From an uncultured Christensenella sp. (GTDB taxonomy: Bacteria; Bacillota; Clostridia; Christensenellales; Pumilibacteraceae), in contig CATLHE010000008.1 in NCBI GenBank assembly GCA_949948895.1, forward strand, positions 1 to 64,000: DNA of 64,000 nt, read 5' to 3'. Shown here piece by piece: positions 16,267 through 26,808 of this stretch. Below the pieces are notes generated by a model. That model worked only from the letters and a program-made list of their open reading frames with translations. It was not told where the DNA came from and searched no databases. The translations under genes were made by a program, and so were the position numbers. Numbering within the stretch: the first letter of the stretch is position 1; each line of letters opens with the position of its first letter.

Positions 16267-19200
16267 ATGACAAACACCAAGAAAAACCCCAAGCTCAAAG
16301 TCGACGCAACACGCGACGAGACGACCGACGTAGCGGAACTTCGTACCGCCAATACCAAGCACTACCGCAACGGTAACGGTACCTACTCGGCGGTCATCTT
16401 CGACAGCCCTGTCCACTATCTGGACGAGACGGACAACACGTACAAAGAAATAGACATGTCGCTCGTAGAAGCCAAGACAAAGGCGTTCGACGGGTATAAG
16501 GTCAAGTCGAACAAGTTCGGCGTCAAGTTTGCTAAGTCCTCGGGCGCGGGCTCACTCATGATCATGGAAGATAGCGACGGCACAATAGATATATCGTGCG
16601 GCGGTTTGAAAAACGCGGCGCGACGCGCGGCAAGCGCGGGCGCGGTCGCAAAACTCGAGTATACCGACAAAAAAGTTTCGGCGCGCAAGATCCCGCAGGT
16701 GCAAAACGCCGCCGCGACATTTTCCGCCGCGACTGCGGGACGGCTTGCCCCGACCGCGCAAAAAACAAAATCCATAATCGAGCGGCGCTTGGCAAAACTG
16801 AAAAGAATATCGTCCAATATCATGTACGAAAACGCGTTTGGCGGCGCGGACCTCGAGTACGTGCTTTCGCCCGATAAGATAAAAGAAAACATAATAGTCG
16901 GCGCGCGCGCGGATGCTTACGAATATACGTTCACGATAAAACTCGACGGCTTCGACCTTGCGCCCGCGACGGACGGCGGCATGAATATCGTTTCCAAAAA
17001 GAACGGGGAAGTCAAGTATAAGATCCCCGCGCCGTTCATGTACGACGCGACCGCCGCGCGGTCCGAGGCGGTAACGCTCGTATCGGAAAAAATATCCGAC
17101 GGCGTGTTCGAGCTCGGCATTGTCGCGGACAAAGTGTGGATAAACGCGCCCGAGCGCGAGTTCCCCGTCGTCATCGACCCGCAGATAGTCTCTACCGCAA
17201 CGTCTGACATAATCATGAACAGTTACAGCGACGGCGTTTTGATCCCGTCCACCGACAATCTCAATGCGCTCGGTCGGTGCTACGGCACGCTCTACGATAT
17301 GAAAGTGGAGATACATACGCCCAATATCGTATCGAAAGCGTTCAGCAACGATACGCGCATGCTCAACGCCACGATAGAACTGTCCAAAGCCTACGATACC
17401 CGTAAAGCCGATTCGCTCGGGTTCAACGTGCTCAAAGACGGGCGCGTGATCGATCATTTCACGTACAACGGAGTAAACAACCGCGTAGACATAAACATTA
17501 CAAACGAACTCAACGCGGCGATAAGAGGCAAAGTCGAAAGTTCCGTGTTCGACATTCGGGCGGTGGACAGAGAATCGGTCGAAGACGACTACATGCTTAT
17601 CCTCAACGCGACGGACGGCAACCCCGAGTTCCGCCCCAAGATCATGATAGACTATGTGTCGGACAGGCTGTCGCTCGGCGCGAGCTGCCACAAGTCGGAA
17701 GTAAAACGCGCGGGCGTGGGCGAGGTCAATCTTTTTAACGGCGATCTCAAATTCACTCATACCGATATCGCGGCGTCGGGCAACGGCTTGCCGTTTGACA
17801 TAAAGCACATTTACATGAGCAAGCTCAAAGGCAAGGAGTACGACTGCGAAATGTTCGGCGATACCGAACAAAGGCTCACGCCCGACTTTAAAATGGGCAA
17901 GGGCTGGAAACTTAATATCCAACAGCACTTGTTAAAGGACGAAAAGGACGCGACGACTGCAACGTATCTCGACGGCAACGGCGAAGTTCAGCTGTTTGAA
18001 GAAAAGTATTTCTACGAAGAAAACGGCATAAGAACGTTTGTCAAAAAAGAGCAATGCTTCGAGAACCCCGACGGCAGTTTGTCGGTAAATGTAACAGGCG
18101 GCGGCACAAAGCCCGTAACGAAAGCGCTGTTGACCGAGAGCGGGTTATTGCTGTTTCTCAACGCCGAAGGCAAAATGGTCAAACTGTCCGAAGACGATAC
18201 TCCGCTTCAAATCGCGTACGAGATCACGTATAAAGGAAGTAAAGAAAAGGTAAACGTGTTAAAGGGCAATAAGTGCGTTTTCACGCGATATTACAACACC
18301 TATTCAAAGGACTTTTATTATAACGGTCATCACAATGTAGGTGTATTTCACAGGTATTACTCGAGCAGTTCTGTCACGCTCAACGACGAAGGCAAGTATT
18401 GCCTTAAAGGTTCTCCCAATAGCATAGTGCAACAGGAAACAAAAGAATACTCCGTTCACAACGATAACGGTCGGCTATATATAAATATCCTCGAACCGGT
18501 GACCCACACGTATTACGCGGGTACTATCGAATATATGTCGGCGCAGCGCTACTACTTAACGTCCGACAAAAAAGACGATAAAATCATATTCGGCACGGAC
18601 GAGATAATGTCGCTGTACAAAGCGATAGCCGAGATAGACTCGTACATAACCGACTATCGCGAAACGGACGCGCGCTATGCTTCTACCGCGAATAAGCTCG
18701 AAGCTTCGTTGGATAGCGACGAACCGATAGAGCAGATAAGCGAGCAAGAGATACGCGAGGCAAAAGCCAAGTACAATAAATTGCTGTCCGAATACGAGAA
18801 CGTGCAGATTAAAAACAACGTTTCGTTAAGAGAAAAACAAGAACAGCGCGCCGAGTTGGCAAAAGAGTGTACGAGCGTACAGATTGAGCATTCCGAACTT
18901 GCAAGAGTTATATCGGAAAAATCTTCGAATAATTTAGCCGATCTCGAGGATTTGCTCGGTAAAGTTGTGATAGATGACACAGGTGCCTTGATTACACCCA
19001 CTGTCAGAGAAGAAAAACTGTACAATAAGATAAACAATTTGAGTCAGCAAATCGCGGACTTGGACTACGCCGCTACGATCGAAAAGCTCGAAAGCGACGC
19101 CGATCTTGAAAACAGGGCTCAGCACATAAACCAATTAAAATTATATTTGGACAAGTGCGACGAGTTGCAGAAGTTGCAAGACAGACAGGAGCAGCTTACG

Positions 19201-22200
19201 GAGATACGCCAAGAGCGCGAGCGCATTGCCGAAAAGATACAAAACCTTACGGCTACGGCGGAGGAGCTTTACAAGCAGATAGATTTTCTCATAAACAAAG
19301 AAAAACTAAAACCTCTCGACTATATCGTAGACGACGGCGGCAACAGATCGGGCTTTGACTTTTACGGCCGCTTGGTGGAAGTGTCGGACAAAAACGACAA
19401 CAAAACGACTATCGAGTACGACGGCGACGACATAGCAAAGGTGACCACGCGCGACGGCAAAGCGATACGCTTCGAGTACTATCTCGGTCGGCTCAACAAA
19501 ATTTTCGACACGCGCGAGCGGATGACGCTGTTCGAGTACAATAACAACGGCTTCCTTTCCAAGATAGTGTACCCGGACAACCAAGCGGTCTCTTTGGACG
19601 ACACGTACGACAACAGGATAACCGAGTTCGGCTACAACGAGTTCAACGAGCTCGAAGAAGCGCGCGATCTTTCGGGGTATGCGGTCAAGTATACTTACAA
19701 CTACTTCAAGCAAGTCGAGACGGTGCGGGAATACACGTACGCAAAGGCGATCTCGGGCGACGGGATAGTTTGGGCGGACGCCCCTATACTCGGAGACGGC
19801 GTGACCGTACGTTACAACAACTTCAGATCGACAAGCGTCATAAGCGACAGCGGCGTCGCCACGACCTACGTTTTCGATAACGCGGGGCGCGCGGTAAACG
19901 TGTATCGCGACGACGGCGCGGCGGACGAGGACAAGCTCAACGTGACGGACTCGGTCTCGCTCAGCTACAAAGGACGGCGCAAAGCGTACAACGTATCGGT
20001 CTCGCAAACGGCAAAGAACTACGCGCTGAATCACGGGTTTGAAAACGGCGTTGCGGAGTGGACGGACGAAACGGACGAAGCCACGGCGCACTGCTCGGTA
20101 ACGGACGCGGCGTTCGTCGGCGGACAGACCGCGCTCAAGATCGACGGAAACCCGCAACAACCGCGGTACGCCAAGCAGGTCATTCTGGCGGAAGCCTTGC
20201 CCTCGGGCCGTAACCTCATATTCGCGGCGTGGGCAAAAGCGAGCTCGGCGTTCATACGCTCCGACCGCTCGTCGGGCTACGGCGACGACAGGTTCGAAAA
20301 CTTCAATATCGATAGCTTCGACGAGTATAAGCGTAACCGCAAGTTCGGTATACGCGCCGTCATCAAGTACGAGGGATATGAGCCCGAAACGATGGAAACC
20401 ACGTTCGATTGGTATAACACCGCGTGGCAGTTCACATCGCTCCCCATACGCCTTTTAAAAGACCGCACGTTAGAGAGCATAACGCTGTACCTCGACTACA
20501 CAAACAACATAAACAGCGTGCTTTTCGACAACGTTCTGCTCATAGAAGGCGAGGGCGAGTATAAAGAGTTCTACGAGGACGGCAAGCTAAGGTACAGCAC
20601 CGACGGCAAGATCGACTCGTTCTACCCCGAGTATTATAACGGTATGCCCGTGCGCGAGATAAAAGTGGACGAGGACGGAAACAAATTCCTTAACGAATAC
20701 GCTTACGACCAAAACAAGCGGCTCGTGCGCGTCGTGGACAACGACGGACTAGTGACCGAATACACATATAACGAAAGCGGCGAAATTGTCAAGACCGAAA
20801 AATACCATAAAGCCGATCCCTGCACCAAGTTCGTGACCGAAACGACGTTTGACGGACAAGGGAAAGTGACGGGCGAGCTCGACGCGCGCGGCACGGTCGG
20901 CGGCGAAACGCTGTCCACGCGGTATAAGTACATAGACGGCACGGACATGGTCAAGACCAAAACGAACACGGCGGACGCGGAAACGGAGTACGGGTACGAC
21001 TACGCAACGGACAAGCTCACGGGCATATCCGAAACGGACGACGGCGAGGACAATAAAAACCTGTTCGAGTATACCAAAGGCTACCTTACCCGCGTGCACA
21101 ACGACAGCGCGTCGTTCGAGTACGGCTACGACGGGTTCGGGCGCAATACGACCGTAAAGCTCAACGGCGAGACCTACGCAACGTACGACTACGAGCAAAC
21201 GGACGACGGCGGCGAGATAAAAACGGCAACGCTCGCAAACGGCGAGACCGTGACCGAAACGACGGATAAGTTCGGCAACCGCACGGAGCTGACCTTTAAA
21301 GACGAAGCAATGCCCGAAAGCATAACGTTAATATCCCAAACGTTCGACGAGAACAACCGACAGACAAGCTTTACCGACGGACTGACGGGCGAAACGCACG
21401 AGTTCGGGTACGACGACCGCGGCAGAGTAAAAACCGAAAGCTTCACCCGCGACGGAGTACTCATACAAAGCGAAGCGGAATACGACGGCAAGGACAATGT
21501 AACGGGCTCTTGCTTGAAGATAGGCGACGAGACCATGAAGTACGCTTATGCGTCGGATAAAGCCTTGGAGCCTAAACCCATATCCGCGACCATGCCCGAC
21601 GGCACGGTAAGTAAGTACGAGTACGACCTTCTCGGCAGAAAGACGGCTACCGTCACCGAGGACGGCGAGGGCAAGACAATATCCCGCCAAAACACGTACT
21701 ACGTAAAGCACGGCGATCACGCAACGGCAATGCCGTCGTCCGAAAGGTTCGGCATGGGCGACTGCCTCGACGAGCAAACAAAGTACAGGTACGACAAAGC
21801 GGGAAATATCTCCGAAGTCTACAAAAACGGCATATTGACAAACCGCTACGCCTATGATAAACTAAACCGAATGACGCGCGAAGACAATAAAGCCCTTGGA
21901 AAGACCATGGCATATACCTACGACACCAACGGAAATATACTCACGAAAGTGATGTATGCGTTTACGCTTGGAAGTCTCGAAGAAAAAACTCCGTTGATCG
22001 TAATACCGTATTCGTACAAAGCAAACGGCAGACGCGACCAAATGACCAAGTACAACGGCGAAAAAAGCGAGTACGACGGCATGGGCAATCCCACGACTTA
22101 CCGCGACCGTAAAACAACGTTCAAGTACGGCGGAAGAATGATCGCAATGGGCGATAATACATACGCCTACGACGCCATGGGCGAGCGGCTGAGTAAGACC

Positions 22201-23271
22201 GTAAACGGGGTAGAGACAAGGTTCATAGCGGCTTCGGGTAAAGTAGTACGCAGTGTAACGAACGGAGTAATAACCGACTTCTACTACGACAACTACGGAC
22301 TGAGCGTGATAAAGCACGACGGAAAAACATTCTATGTCCGTAAAAACGTACTTGGGGATATAACGCACATATACGACGCGGAAGGAAAGCTCCAAACCCG
22401 ATACGAGTACGACGCCTGGGGCAACCATAAAGTGCTTAAAGCGGACGGAACGGAAGACGAAGACGCGAGCTCCATAGGCAACGTAAACCCGATAAGATAC
22501 CGCGGATATTTCTTCGATACGGAGACGGGACTGTACTTCCTTAAAGCGCGATACTACGACCCCGAAACGGGAAGATTCATCTCGCAGGACGATACGCAGT
22601 TCCTCGATCCGAACACCGTAAACGGACTTAACCTCTACGCTTACTGCGGCAATAACCCCGTGATGAACGTAGACCCGAGCGGGAATTGGAGTTGGCAAGA
22701 ATTTGGCAATGTGCTTGCTACTATTGGCTCGGCTATTGTTGGAATATTGGCTGTTGCGGGTGGGATTGCGTTATCCATTATTTCGTTCGGTGCTGCTATC
22801 CCGGGAGTTGTAGCGTTTGGACTTGCGGTATTTTCTAGTGCACTAATGGGCATGGGAAGTGCTATAATGAGTAATATAAACTCTCAATTACATACCAACG
22901 GTTGGGGAAACGTTGATTTAGGTAAAACGTGGACAGCTGGCGGTTTTGGATTTATAGGGGGTGCTATTACAGGTGCTATCTCATTTGGAGTGGGTGAAGT
23001 AGCAAAAGGCATAGGAAAGGCTTTCGGATATCTGCTTAGTACAACAAAAATAGGCGGCTTGCTTGTTTCCAAGGTGTTTAGTTCGTCGTTCCTATCAAAA
23101 GCTATGAGCATTTTGTTTGAATCCGTTGGAGGATTTGGGGCAACAATGTTTGGGAATTATATCGGTAACGATATTTTCAACTTGTCGTCGGGGGATTTAA
23201 CAAAAAACACTATTGGAAGCACTGTTTTTAGTTGGCTTTTACGTGCCGGAACTTGGTTGTTTAATCTTTAA
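16267..23271 (+). CDS. Giant Rhs/YD-repeat polymorphic toxin, locus 2
   Basis: A 2334-residue protein; ATG 16267 follows AAGGAG. Residues 1-300 are an N-terminal region like those of WapA-type proteins, ending in FPVVIDPQI, and about 300-470 look like a DNRLRE-type domain. The Rhs segment begins near 480; about 775-1020 is a long charged coiled coil. A carbohydrate-binding-like beta domain (NHGFENGVAEW) spans about 1250-1430. YD repeats run to about 2060 and the Rhs core, with RYYDPETGRFISQDD, ends at DPSGN near 2136. The final 197 residues are a glycine- and alanine-rich hydrophobic toxin tip with no enzyme motif. No signal peptide or LPXTG is seen. From 20701 to 22682 the DNA is repeated at 24827-26808. 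The cognate immunity gene follows 16 bp later. Confidence 0.9.
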   Translation: MTNTKKNPKLKVDATRDETTDVAELRTANTKHYRNGNGTYSAVIFDSPVHYLDETDNTYKEIDMSLVEAKTKAFDGYKVKSNKFGVKFAKSSGAGSLMIMEDSDGTIDISCGGLKNAARRAASAGAVAKLEYTDKKVSARKIPQVQNAAATFSAATAGRLAPTAQKTKSIIERRLAKLKRISSNIMYENAFGGADLEYVLSPDKIKENIIVGARADAYEYTFTIKLDGFDLAPATDGGMNIVSKKNGEVKYKIPAPFMYDATAARSEAVTLVSEKISDGVFELGIVADKVWINAPEREFPVVIDPQIVSTATSDIIMNSYSDGVLIPSTDNLNALGRCYGTLYDMKVEIHTPNIVSKAFSNDTRMLNATIELSKAYDTRKADSLGFNVLKDGRVIDHFTYNGVNNRVDINITNELNAAIRGKVESSVFDIRAVDRESVEDDYMLILNATDGNPEFRPKIMIDYVSDRLSLGASCHKSEVKRAGVGEVNLFNGDLKFTHTDIAASGNGLPFDIKHIYMSKLKGKEYDCEMFGDTEQRLTPDFKMGKGWKLNIQQHLLKDEKDATTATYLDGNGEVQLFEEKYFYEENGIRTFVKKEQCFENPDGSLSVNVTGGGTKPVTKALLTESGLLLFLNAEGKMVKLSEDDTPLQIAYEITYKGSKEKVNVLKGNKCVFTRYYNTYSKDFYYNGHHNVGVFHRYYSSSSVTLNDEGKYCLKGSPNSIVQQETKEYSVHNDNGRLYINILEPVTHTYYAGTIEYMSAQRYYLTSDKKDDKIIFGTDEIMSLYKAIAEIDSYITDYRETDARYASTANKLEASLDSDEPIEQISEQEIREAKAKYNKLLSEYENVQIKNNVSLREKQEQRAELAKECTSVQIEHSELARVISEKSSNNLADLEDLLGKVVIDDTGALITPTVREEKLYNKINNLSQQIADLDYAATIEKLESDADLENRAQHINQLKLYLDKCDELQKLQDRQEQLTEIRQERERIAEKIQNLTATAEELYKQIDFLINKEKLKPLDYIVDDGGNRSGFDFYGRLVEVSDKNDNKTTIEYDGDDIAKVTTRDGKAIRFEYYLGRLNKIFDTRERMTLFEYNNNGFLSKIVYPDNQAVSLDDTYDNRITEFGYNEFNELEEARDLSGYAVKYTYNYFKQVETVREYTYAKAISGDGIVWADAPILGDGVTVRYNNFRSTSVISDSGVATTYVFDNAGRAVNVYRDDGAADEDKLNVTDSVSLSYKGRRKAYNVSVSQTAKNYALNHGFENGVAEWTDETDEATAHCSVTDAAFVGGQTALKIDGNPQQPRYAKQVILAEALPSGRNLIFAAWAKASSAFIRSDRSSGYGDDRFENFNIDSFDEYKRNRKFGIRAVIKYEGYEPETMETTFDWYNTAWQFTSLPIRLLKDRTLESITLYLDYTNNINSVLFDNVLLIEGEGEYKEFYEDGKLRYSTDGKIDSFYPEYYNGMPVREIKVDEDGNKFLNEYAYDQNKRLVRVVDNDGLVTEYTYNESGEIVKTEKYHKADPCTKFVTETTFDGQGKVTGELDARGTVGGETLSTRYKYIDGTDMVKTKTNTADAETEYGYDYATDKLTGISETDDGEDNKNLFEYTKGYLTRVHNDSASFEYGYDGFGRNTTVKLNGETYATYDYEQTDDGGEIKTATLANGETVTETTDKFGNRTELTFKDEAMPESITLISQTFDENNRQTSFTDGLTGETHEFGYDDRGRVKTESFTRDGVLIQSEAEYDGKDNVTGSCLKIGDETMKYAYASDKALEPKPISATMPDGTVSKYEYDLLGRKTATVTEDGEGKTISRQNTYYVKHGDHATAMPSSERFGMGDCLDEQTKYRYDKAGNISEVYKNGILTNRYAYDKLNRMTREDNKALGKTMAYTYDTNGNILTKVMYAFTLGSLEEKTPLIVIPYSYKANGRRDQMTKYNGEKSEYDGMGNPTTYRDRKTTFKYGGRMIAMGDNTYAYDAMGERLSKTVNGVETRFIAASGKVVRSVTNGVITDFYYDNYGLSVIKHDGKTFYVRKNVLGDITHIYDAEGKLQTRYEYDAWGNHKVLKADGTEDEDASSIGNVNPIRYRGYFFDTETGLYFLKARYYDPETGRFISQDDTQFLDPNTVNGLNLYAYCGNNPVMNVDPSGNWSWQEFGNVLATIGSAIVGILAVAGGIALSIISFGAAIPGVVAFGLAVFSSALMGMGSAIMSNINSQLHTNGWGNVDLGKTWTAGGFGFIGGAITGAISFGVGEVAKGIGKAFGYLLSTTKIGGLLVSKVFSSSFLSKAMSILFESVGGFGATMFGNYIGNDIFNLSSGDLTKNTIGSTVFSWLLRAGTWLFNL
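20701..22682 (+). repeat. 1,982-bp direct repeat, copy 1 (inside Rhs 2)
   Basis: This part of the Rhs 2 gene, from the YD region to the last codons of the core, recurs at 24827-26808 at a constant offset of 4126 with no insertions or deletions. All differences I found (about seven) lie in the first 80 bp; the rest reads identical wherever compared. Confidence 0.93.
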
Positions 23272-23286
23272 TAGAGGTAAAGTATT

Positions 23287-23859
23287 ATGGTTGCAAATTT
23301 AAAATTTGAAGATATTGATGCGACATTGAATCAAGGACAAATTTTTTCAAGTAAAGCTTGGAAAATTTTAATAATTGCATTCTATGTTACTATTGGTATT
23401 GAATTTGTAATTTGCATGATATATTTTATCGGTGTCTTATATGAAGGTAGTTTTGTGCAATCTGACTTTATTGCTATCATTTGTTGTAGTGTTTTTTCTA
23501 TATTGTTTTTGATTGGAACGATTATCGCTCATAAATGTTTGATCTCGAAGAAAAAGAAGATAACTGCATTGATAGAGGATTCGTTACTTTTAAAAGCAAA
23601 CGCTACGGCAATCGATGAGCAGATATTGATACGCAACTTTTTAGCTTTAGTAGGAGTTGCATTGAGGGTGTCGTTTGTACATAACGGTATACTTTGTGTG
23701 AGGCAAAGCACATATAAAGATAAACCTCTATGCTTACCTGTGTACAAAAAATATGTTGACAGAGATATAATTATAGCATATTCCCCAAAGTATGACGAAG
23801 TTCTACTCATAAAACCAGAAAGTGCTCGGCGATTGTCGAATAACGACCAAAATAAATAA
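23287..23859 (+). CDS. Membrane immunity protein for Rhs 2
   Basis: A 190-residue protein directly after the Rhs 2 stop, with AGAGGT as ribosome binding site. Hydrophobic segments lie near residues 23-47 and 57-80; a soluble C-terminal domain ends in the conserved LIKPESARRLSNN. The paralogue at 15435 follows a fragment of the same toxin type, so toxin tip and immunity gene have moved together twice, which supports the pairing. The soluble part could be a PH-like fold, but I cannot confirm that. Confidence 0.8.
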   Translation: MVANLKFEDIDATLNQGQIFSSKAWKILIIAFYVTIGIEFVICMIYFIGVLYEGSFVQSDFIAIICCSVFSILFLIGTIIAHKCLISKKKKITALIEDSLLLKANATAIDEQILIRNFLALVGVALRVSFVHNGILCVRQSTYKDKPLCLPVYKKYVDRDIIIAYSPKYDEVLLIKPESARRLSNNDQNK

Positions 23860-23896
23860 TAAAAGCGTTAAAGCTCGACAAACACTAAAAGAAAAG

Positions 23897-23929
23897 CAGC
23901 CCGCTCCATCACGGAACGGGCTGTTTTTT
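23897..23929 (+). terminator. Terminator of Rhs locus 2
   Basis: CAGCCCG pairs with CGGGCTG and is followed by TTTTTT. It corresponds to the terminator at 16043. Confidence 0.85.
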
Positions 23930-23948
23930 CTTATGTTTAAATATTCCA

Positions 23949-23997
23949 ATATTGACAAACCGCTATGCCTATGATAAACTAAACCGAATGACGCGCG
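23949..23997 (+). pseudogene. 49-bp scrap of an rhs core
   Basis: These 49 bp match 21832-21880 of the Rhs 2 gene with a single mismatch (CTACGCC to CTATGCC) and sit between a terminator and an orphan gene. Both flanks are unrelated. It marks a past recombination or deletion of an rhs cassette. The rest of 23930-24150 is AT-rich and I see no gene or clear promoter in it. Confidence 0.85.
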
Positions 23998-24175
23998 GGG
24001 ATAATGAAGCGTATAATTCTACACAATTAAGTTTAAAGCATCCCATTTAGTCGTTTCTGCTACGAATTAGTACATCGTGGAAATTAATGGCTGAACGTAC
24101 CCATTTAAAGTTAGGCGTATGTTCTGTTATAACATGGATGATTGATAAATTATTTAAGGAGGCTATGGAAAACAG

Positions 24176-24742
24176 TTGACCAACCAAGTGAGTTTTAAAC
24201 CTTGTCATAATATAAGGCTATATTTTGCAGTTTATACAGCGCTATTATTCACGATAATACTTGAAATTGTAGGCGTTATTGTTTTATTAATCAATCATGA
24301 GTTACATGATTTTATAATGGGGCAATATCTTGTAATTGGAATTTATGGCGTTTGCTTACTGGGATATATTATTGCAGAATTGAGTTATAATCGAAAATAT
24401 GTGATAACCGCAGATGAAATAATTAAATATAAAAGTAAAAAAATGGTTTTCAAAATAAGCAAGGAAGAAATAATCGGATTATATTATAGAAAACCCACCG
24501 TAGCGATGAGAATATTCTTTTTATTGGGTGTAATTATGGGAGATCCATGTGTTGGAGTTTTATCAATTCGATTCCGCAACGCAGAAATTGAGCCGCAAAT
24601 CAATATTCACTCTTGGGAGAAGTTAGAGACATTAACCGATGAGGAAAAATTAACCGGTATTAAAGAGAGTGTCGAATTGGTTGGTAAGAGAGAGCTAAAA
24701 CGATTATGCGAAATTTTAGGGAAAAATGTGACATATTTATAG
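24176..24742 (+). CDS. Orphan membrane protein, possible immunity protein
   Basis: A 188-residue frame that opens at TTG 24176. Two hydrophobic segments near residues 14-40 and 49-68 are followed by a soluble domain (VITADEIIKYKS..., IIGLYYRKP) similar in layout to the immunity candidates at 27348 and 27878, perhaps PH-like. The start is odd: AAGGAGG at 24156-24162 is followed by ATG 24165, but that frame stops after four codons (MENS). One missing base would join ATG 24165 to the long frame, so either TTG is used or a frameshift has occurred. The strong drop in GC and the position between rhs scraps point to a displaced immunity gene. Confidence 0.6.
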   Translation: MTNQVSFKPCHNIRLYFAVYTALLFTIILEIVGVIVLLINHELHDFIMGQYLVIGIYGVCLLGYIIAELSYNRKYVITADEIIKYKSKKMVFKISKEEIIGLYYRKPTVAMRIFFLLGVIMGDPCVGVLSIRFRNAEIEPQINIHSWEKLETLTDEEKLTGIKESVELVGKRELKRLCEILGKNVTYL

Positions 24743-24762
24743 TCATAAAGGGATAAAAAAGA

Positions 24763-24805
24763 GCAGGCAGTCCGTCCACGAACAAGTGGGCGGATTTTGC
24801 TTTTT
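24763..24805 (+). terminator. Terminator after the orphan membrane gene
   Basis: TCCGTCCAC pairs with GTGGGCGGA (one G-T pair), extended by GCA/TGC across an internal loop and followed by TTTTT. It lies just before the promoterless rhs cassette and would block read-through into it. Confidence 0.7.
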
Positions 24806-24826
24806 AAATAAAAATTACTATCCCAA

Positions 24827-26808
24827 GCTTACGACCAAAATAAAAGGCTCGTGCGCGTCGTGGATAACGACGGCATAGTGACCGAATACGCATATAACGA
24901 AAGCGGCGAAATTGTCAAGACCGAAAAATACCATAAAGCCGATCCCTGCACCAAGTTCGTGACCGAAACGACGTTTGACGGACAAGGGAAAGTGACGGGC
25001 GAGCTCGACGCGCGCGGCACGGTCGGCGGCGAAACGCTGTCCACGCGGTATAAGTACATAGACGGCACGGACATGGTCAAGACCAAAACGAACACGGCGG
25101 ACGCGGAAACGGAGTACGGGTACGACTACGCAACGGACAAGCTCACGGGCATATCCGAAACGGACGACGGCGAGGACAATAAAAACCTGTTCGAGTATAC
25201 CAAAGGCTACCTTACCCGCGTGCACAACGACAGCGCGTCGTTCGAGTACGGCTACGACGGGTTCGGGCGCAATACGACCGTAAAGCTCAACGGCGAGACC
25301 TACGCAACGTACGACTACGAGCAAACGGACGACGGCGGCGAGATAAAAACGGCAACGCTCGCAAACGGCGAGACCGTGACCGAAACGACGGATAAGTTCG
25401 GCAACCGCACGGAGCTGACCTTTAAAGACGAAGCAATGCCCGAAAGCATAACGTTAATATCCCAAACGTTCGACGAGAACAACCGACAGACAAGCTTTAC
25501 CGACGGACTGACGGGCGAAACGCACGAGTTCGGGTACGACGACCGCGGCAGAGTAAAAACCGAAAGCTTCACCCGCGACGGAGTACTCATACAAAGCGAA
25601 GCGGAATACGACGGCAAGGACAATGTAACGGGCTCTTGCTTGAAGATAGGCGACGAGACCATGAAGTACGCTTATGCGTCGGATAAAGCCTTGGAGCCTA
25701 AACCCATATCCGCGACCATGCCCGACGGCACGGTAAGTAAGTACGAGTACGACCTTCTCGGCAGAAAGACGGCTACCGTCACCGAGGACGGCGAGGGCAA
25801 GACAATATCCCGCCAAAACACGTACTACGTAAAGCACGGCGATCACGCAACGGCAATGCCGTCGTCCGAAAGGTTCGGCATGGGCGACTGCCTCGACGAG
25901 CAAACAAAGTACAGGTACGACAAAGCGGGAAATATCTCCGAAGTCTACAAAAACGGCATATTGACAAACCGCTACGCCTATGATAAACTAAACCGAATGA
26001 CGCGCGAAGACAATAAAGCCCTTGGAAAGACCATGGCATATACCTACGACACCAACGGAAATATACTCACGAAAGTGATGTATGCGTTTACGCTTGGAAG
26101 TCTCGAAGAAAAAACTCCGTTGATCGTAATACCGTATTCGTACAAAGCAAACGGCAGACGCGACCAAATGACCAAGTACAACGGCGAAAAAAGCGAGTAC
26201 GACGGCATGGGCAATCCCACGACTTACCGCGACCGTAAAACAACGTTCAAGTACGGCGGAAGAATGATCGCAATGGGCGATAATACATACGCCTACGACG
26301 CCATGGGCGAGCGGCTGAGTAAGACCGTAAACGGGGTAGAGACAAGGTTCATAGCGGCTTCGGGTAAAGTAGTACGCAGTGTAACGAACGGAGTAATAAC
26401 CGACTTCTACTACGACAACTACGGACTGAGCGTGATAAAGCACGACGGAAAAACATTCTATGTCCGTAAAAACGTACTTGGGGATATAACGCACATATAC
26501 GACGCGGAAGGAAAGCTCCAAACCCGATACGAGTACGACGCCTGGGGCAACCATAAAGTGCTTAAAGCGGACGGAACGGAAGACGAAGACGCGAGCTCCA
26601 TAGGCAACGTAAACCCGATAAGATACCGCGGATATTTCTTCGATACGGAGACGGGACTGTACTTCCTTAAAGCGCGATACTACGACCCCGAAACGGGAAG
26701 ATTCATCTCGCAGGACGATACGCAGTTCCTCGATCCGAACACCGTAAACGGACTTAACCTCTACGCTTACTGCGGCAATAACCCCGTGATGAACGTAGAC
26801 CCGAGCGG
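24827..26808 (+). repeat. 1,982-bp direct repeat, copy 2 (start of the silent Rhs cassette)
   Basis: Matches 20701-22682. The match begins abruptly at GCTTACGACCAAAA and ends at the codons for DPSG, exactly where the variable toxin tips begin. Confidence 0.93.

Noticed and set aside
16179..16376. 65-residue frame at the start of Rhs locus 2
   Set aside because: It covers the leader hairpin and the beginning of the Rhs gene in another frame and has no ribosome binding site.
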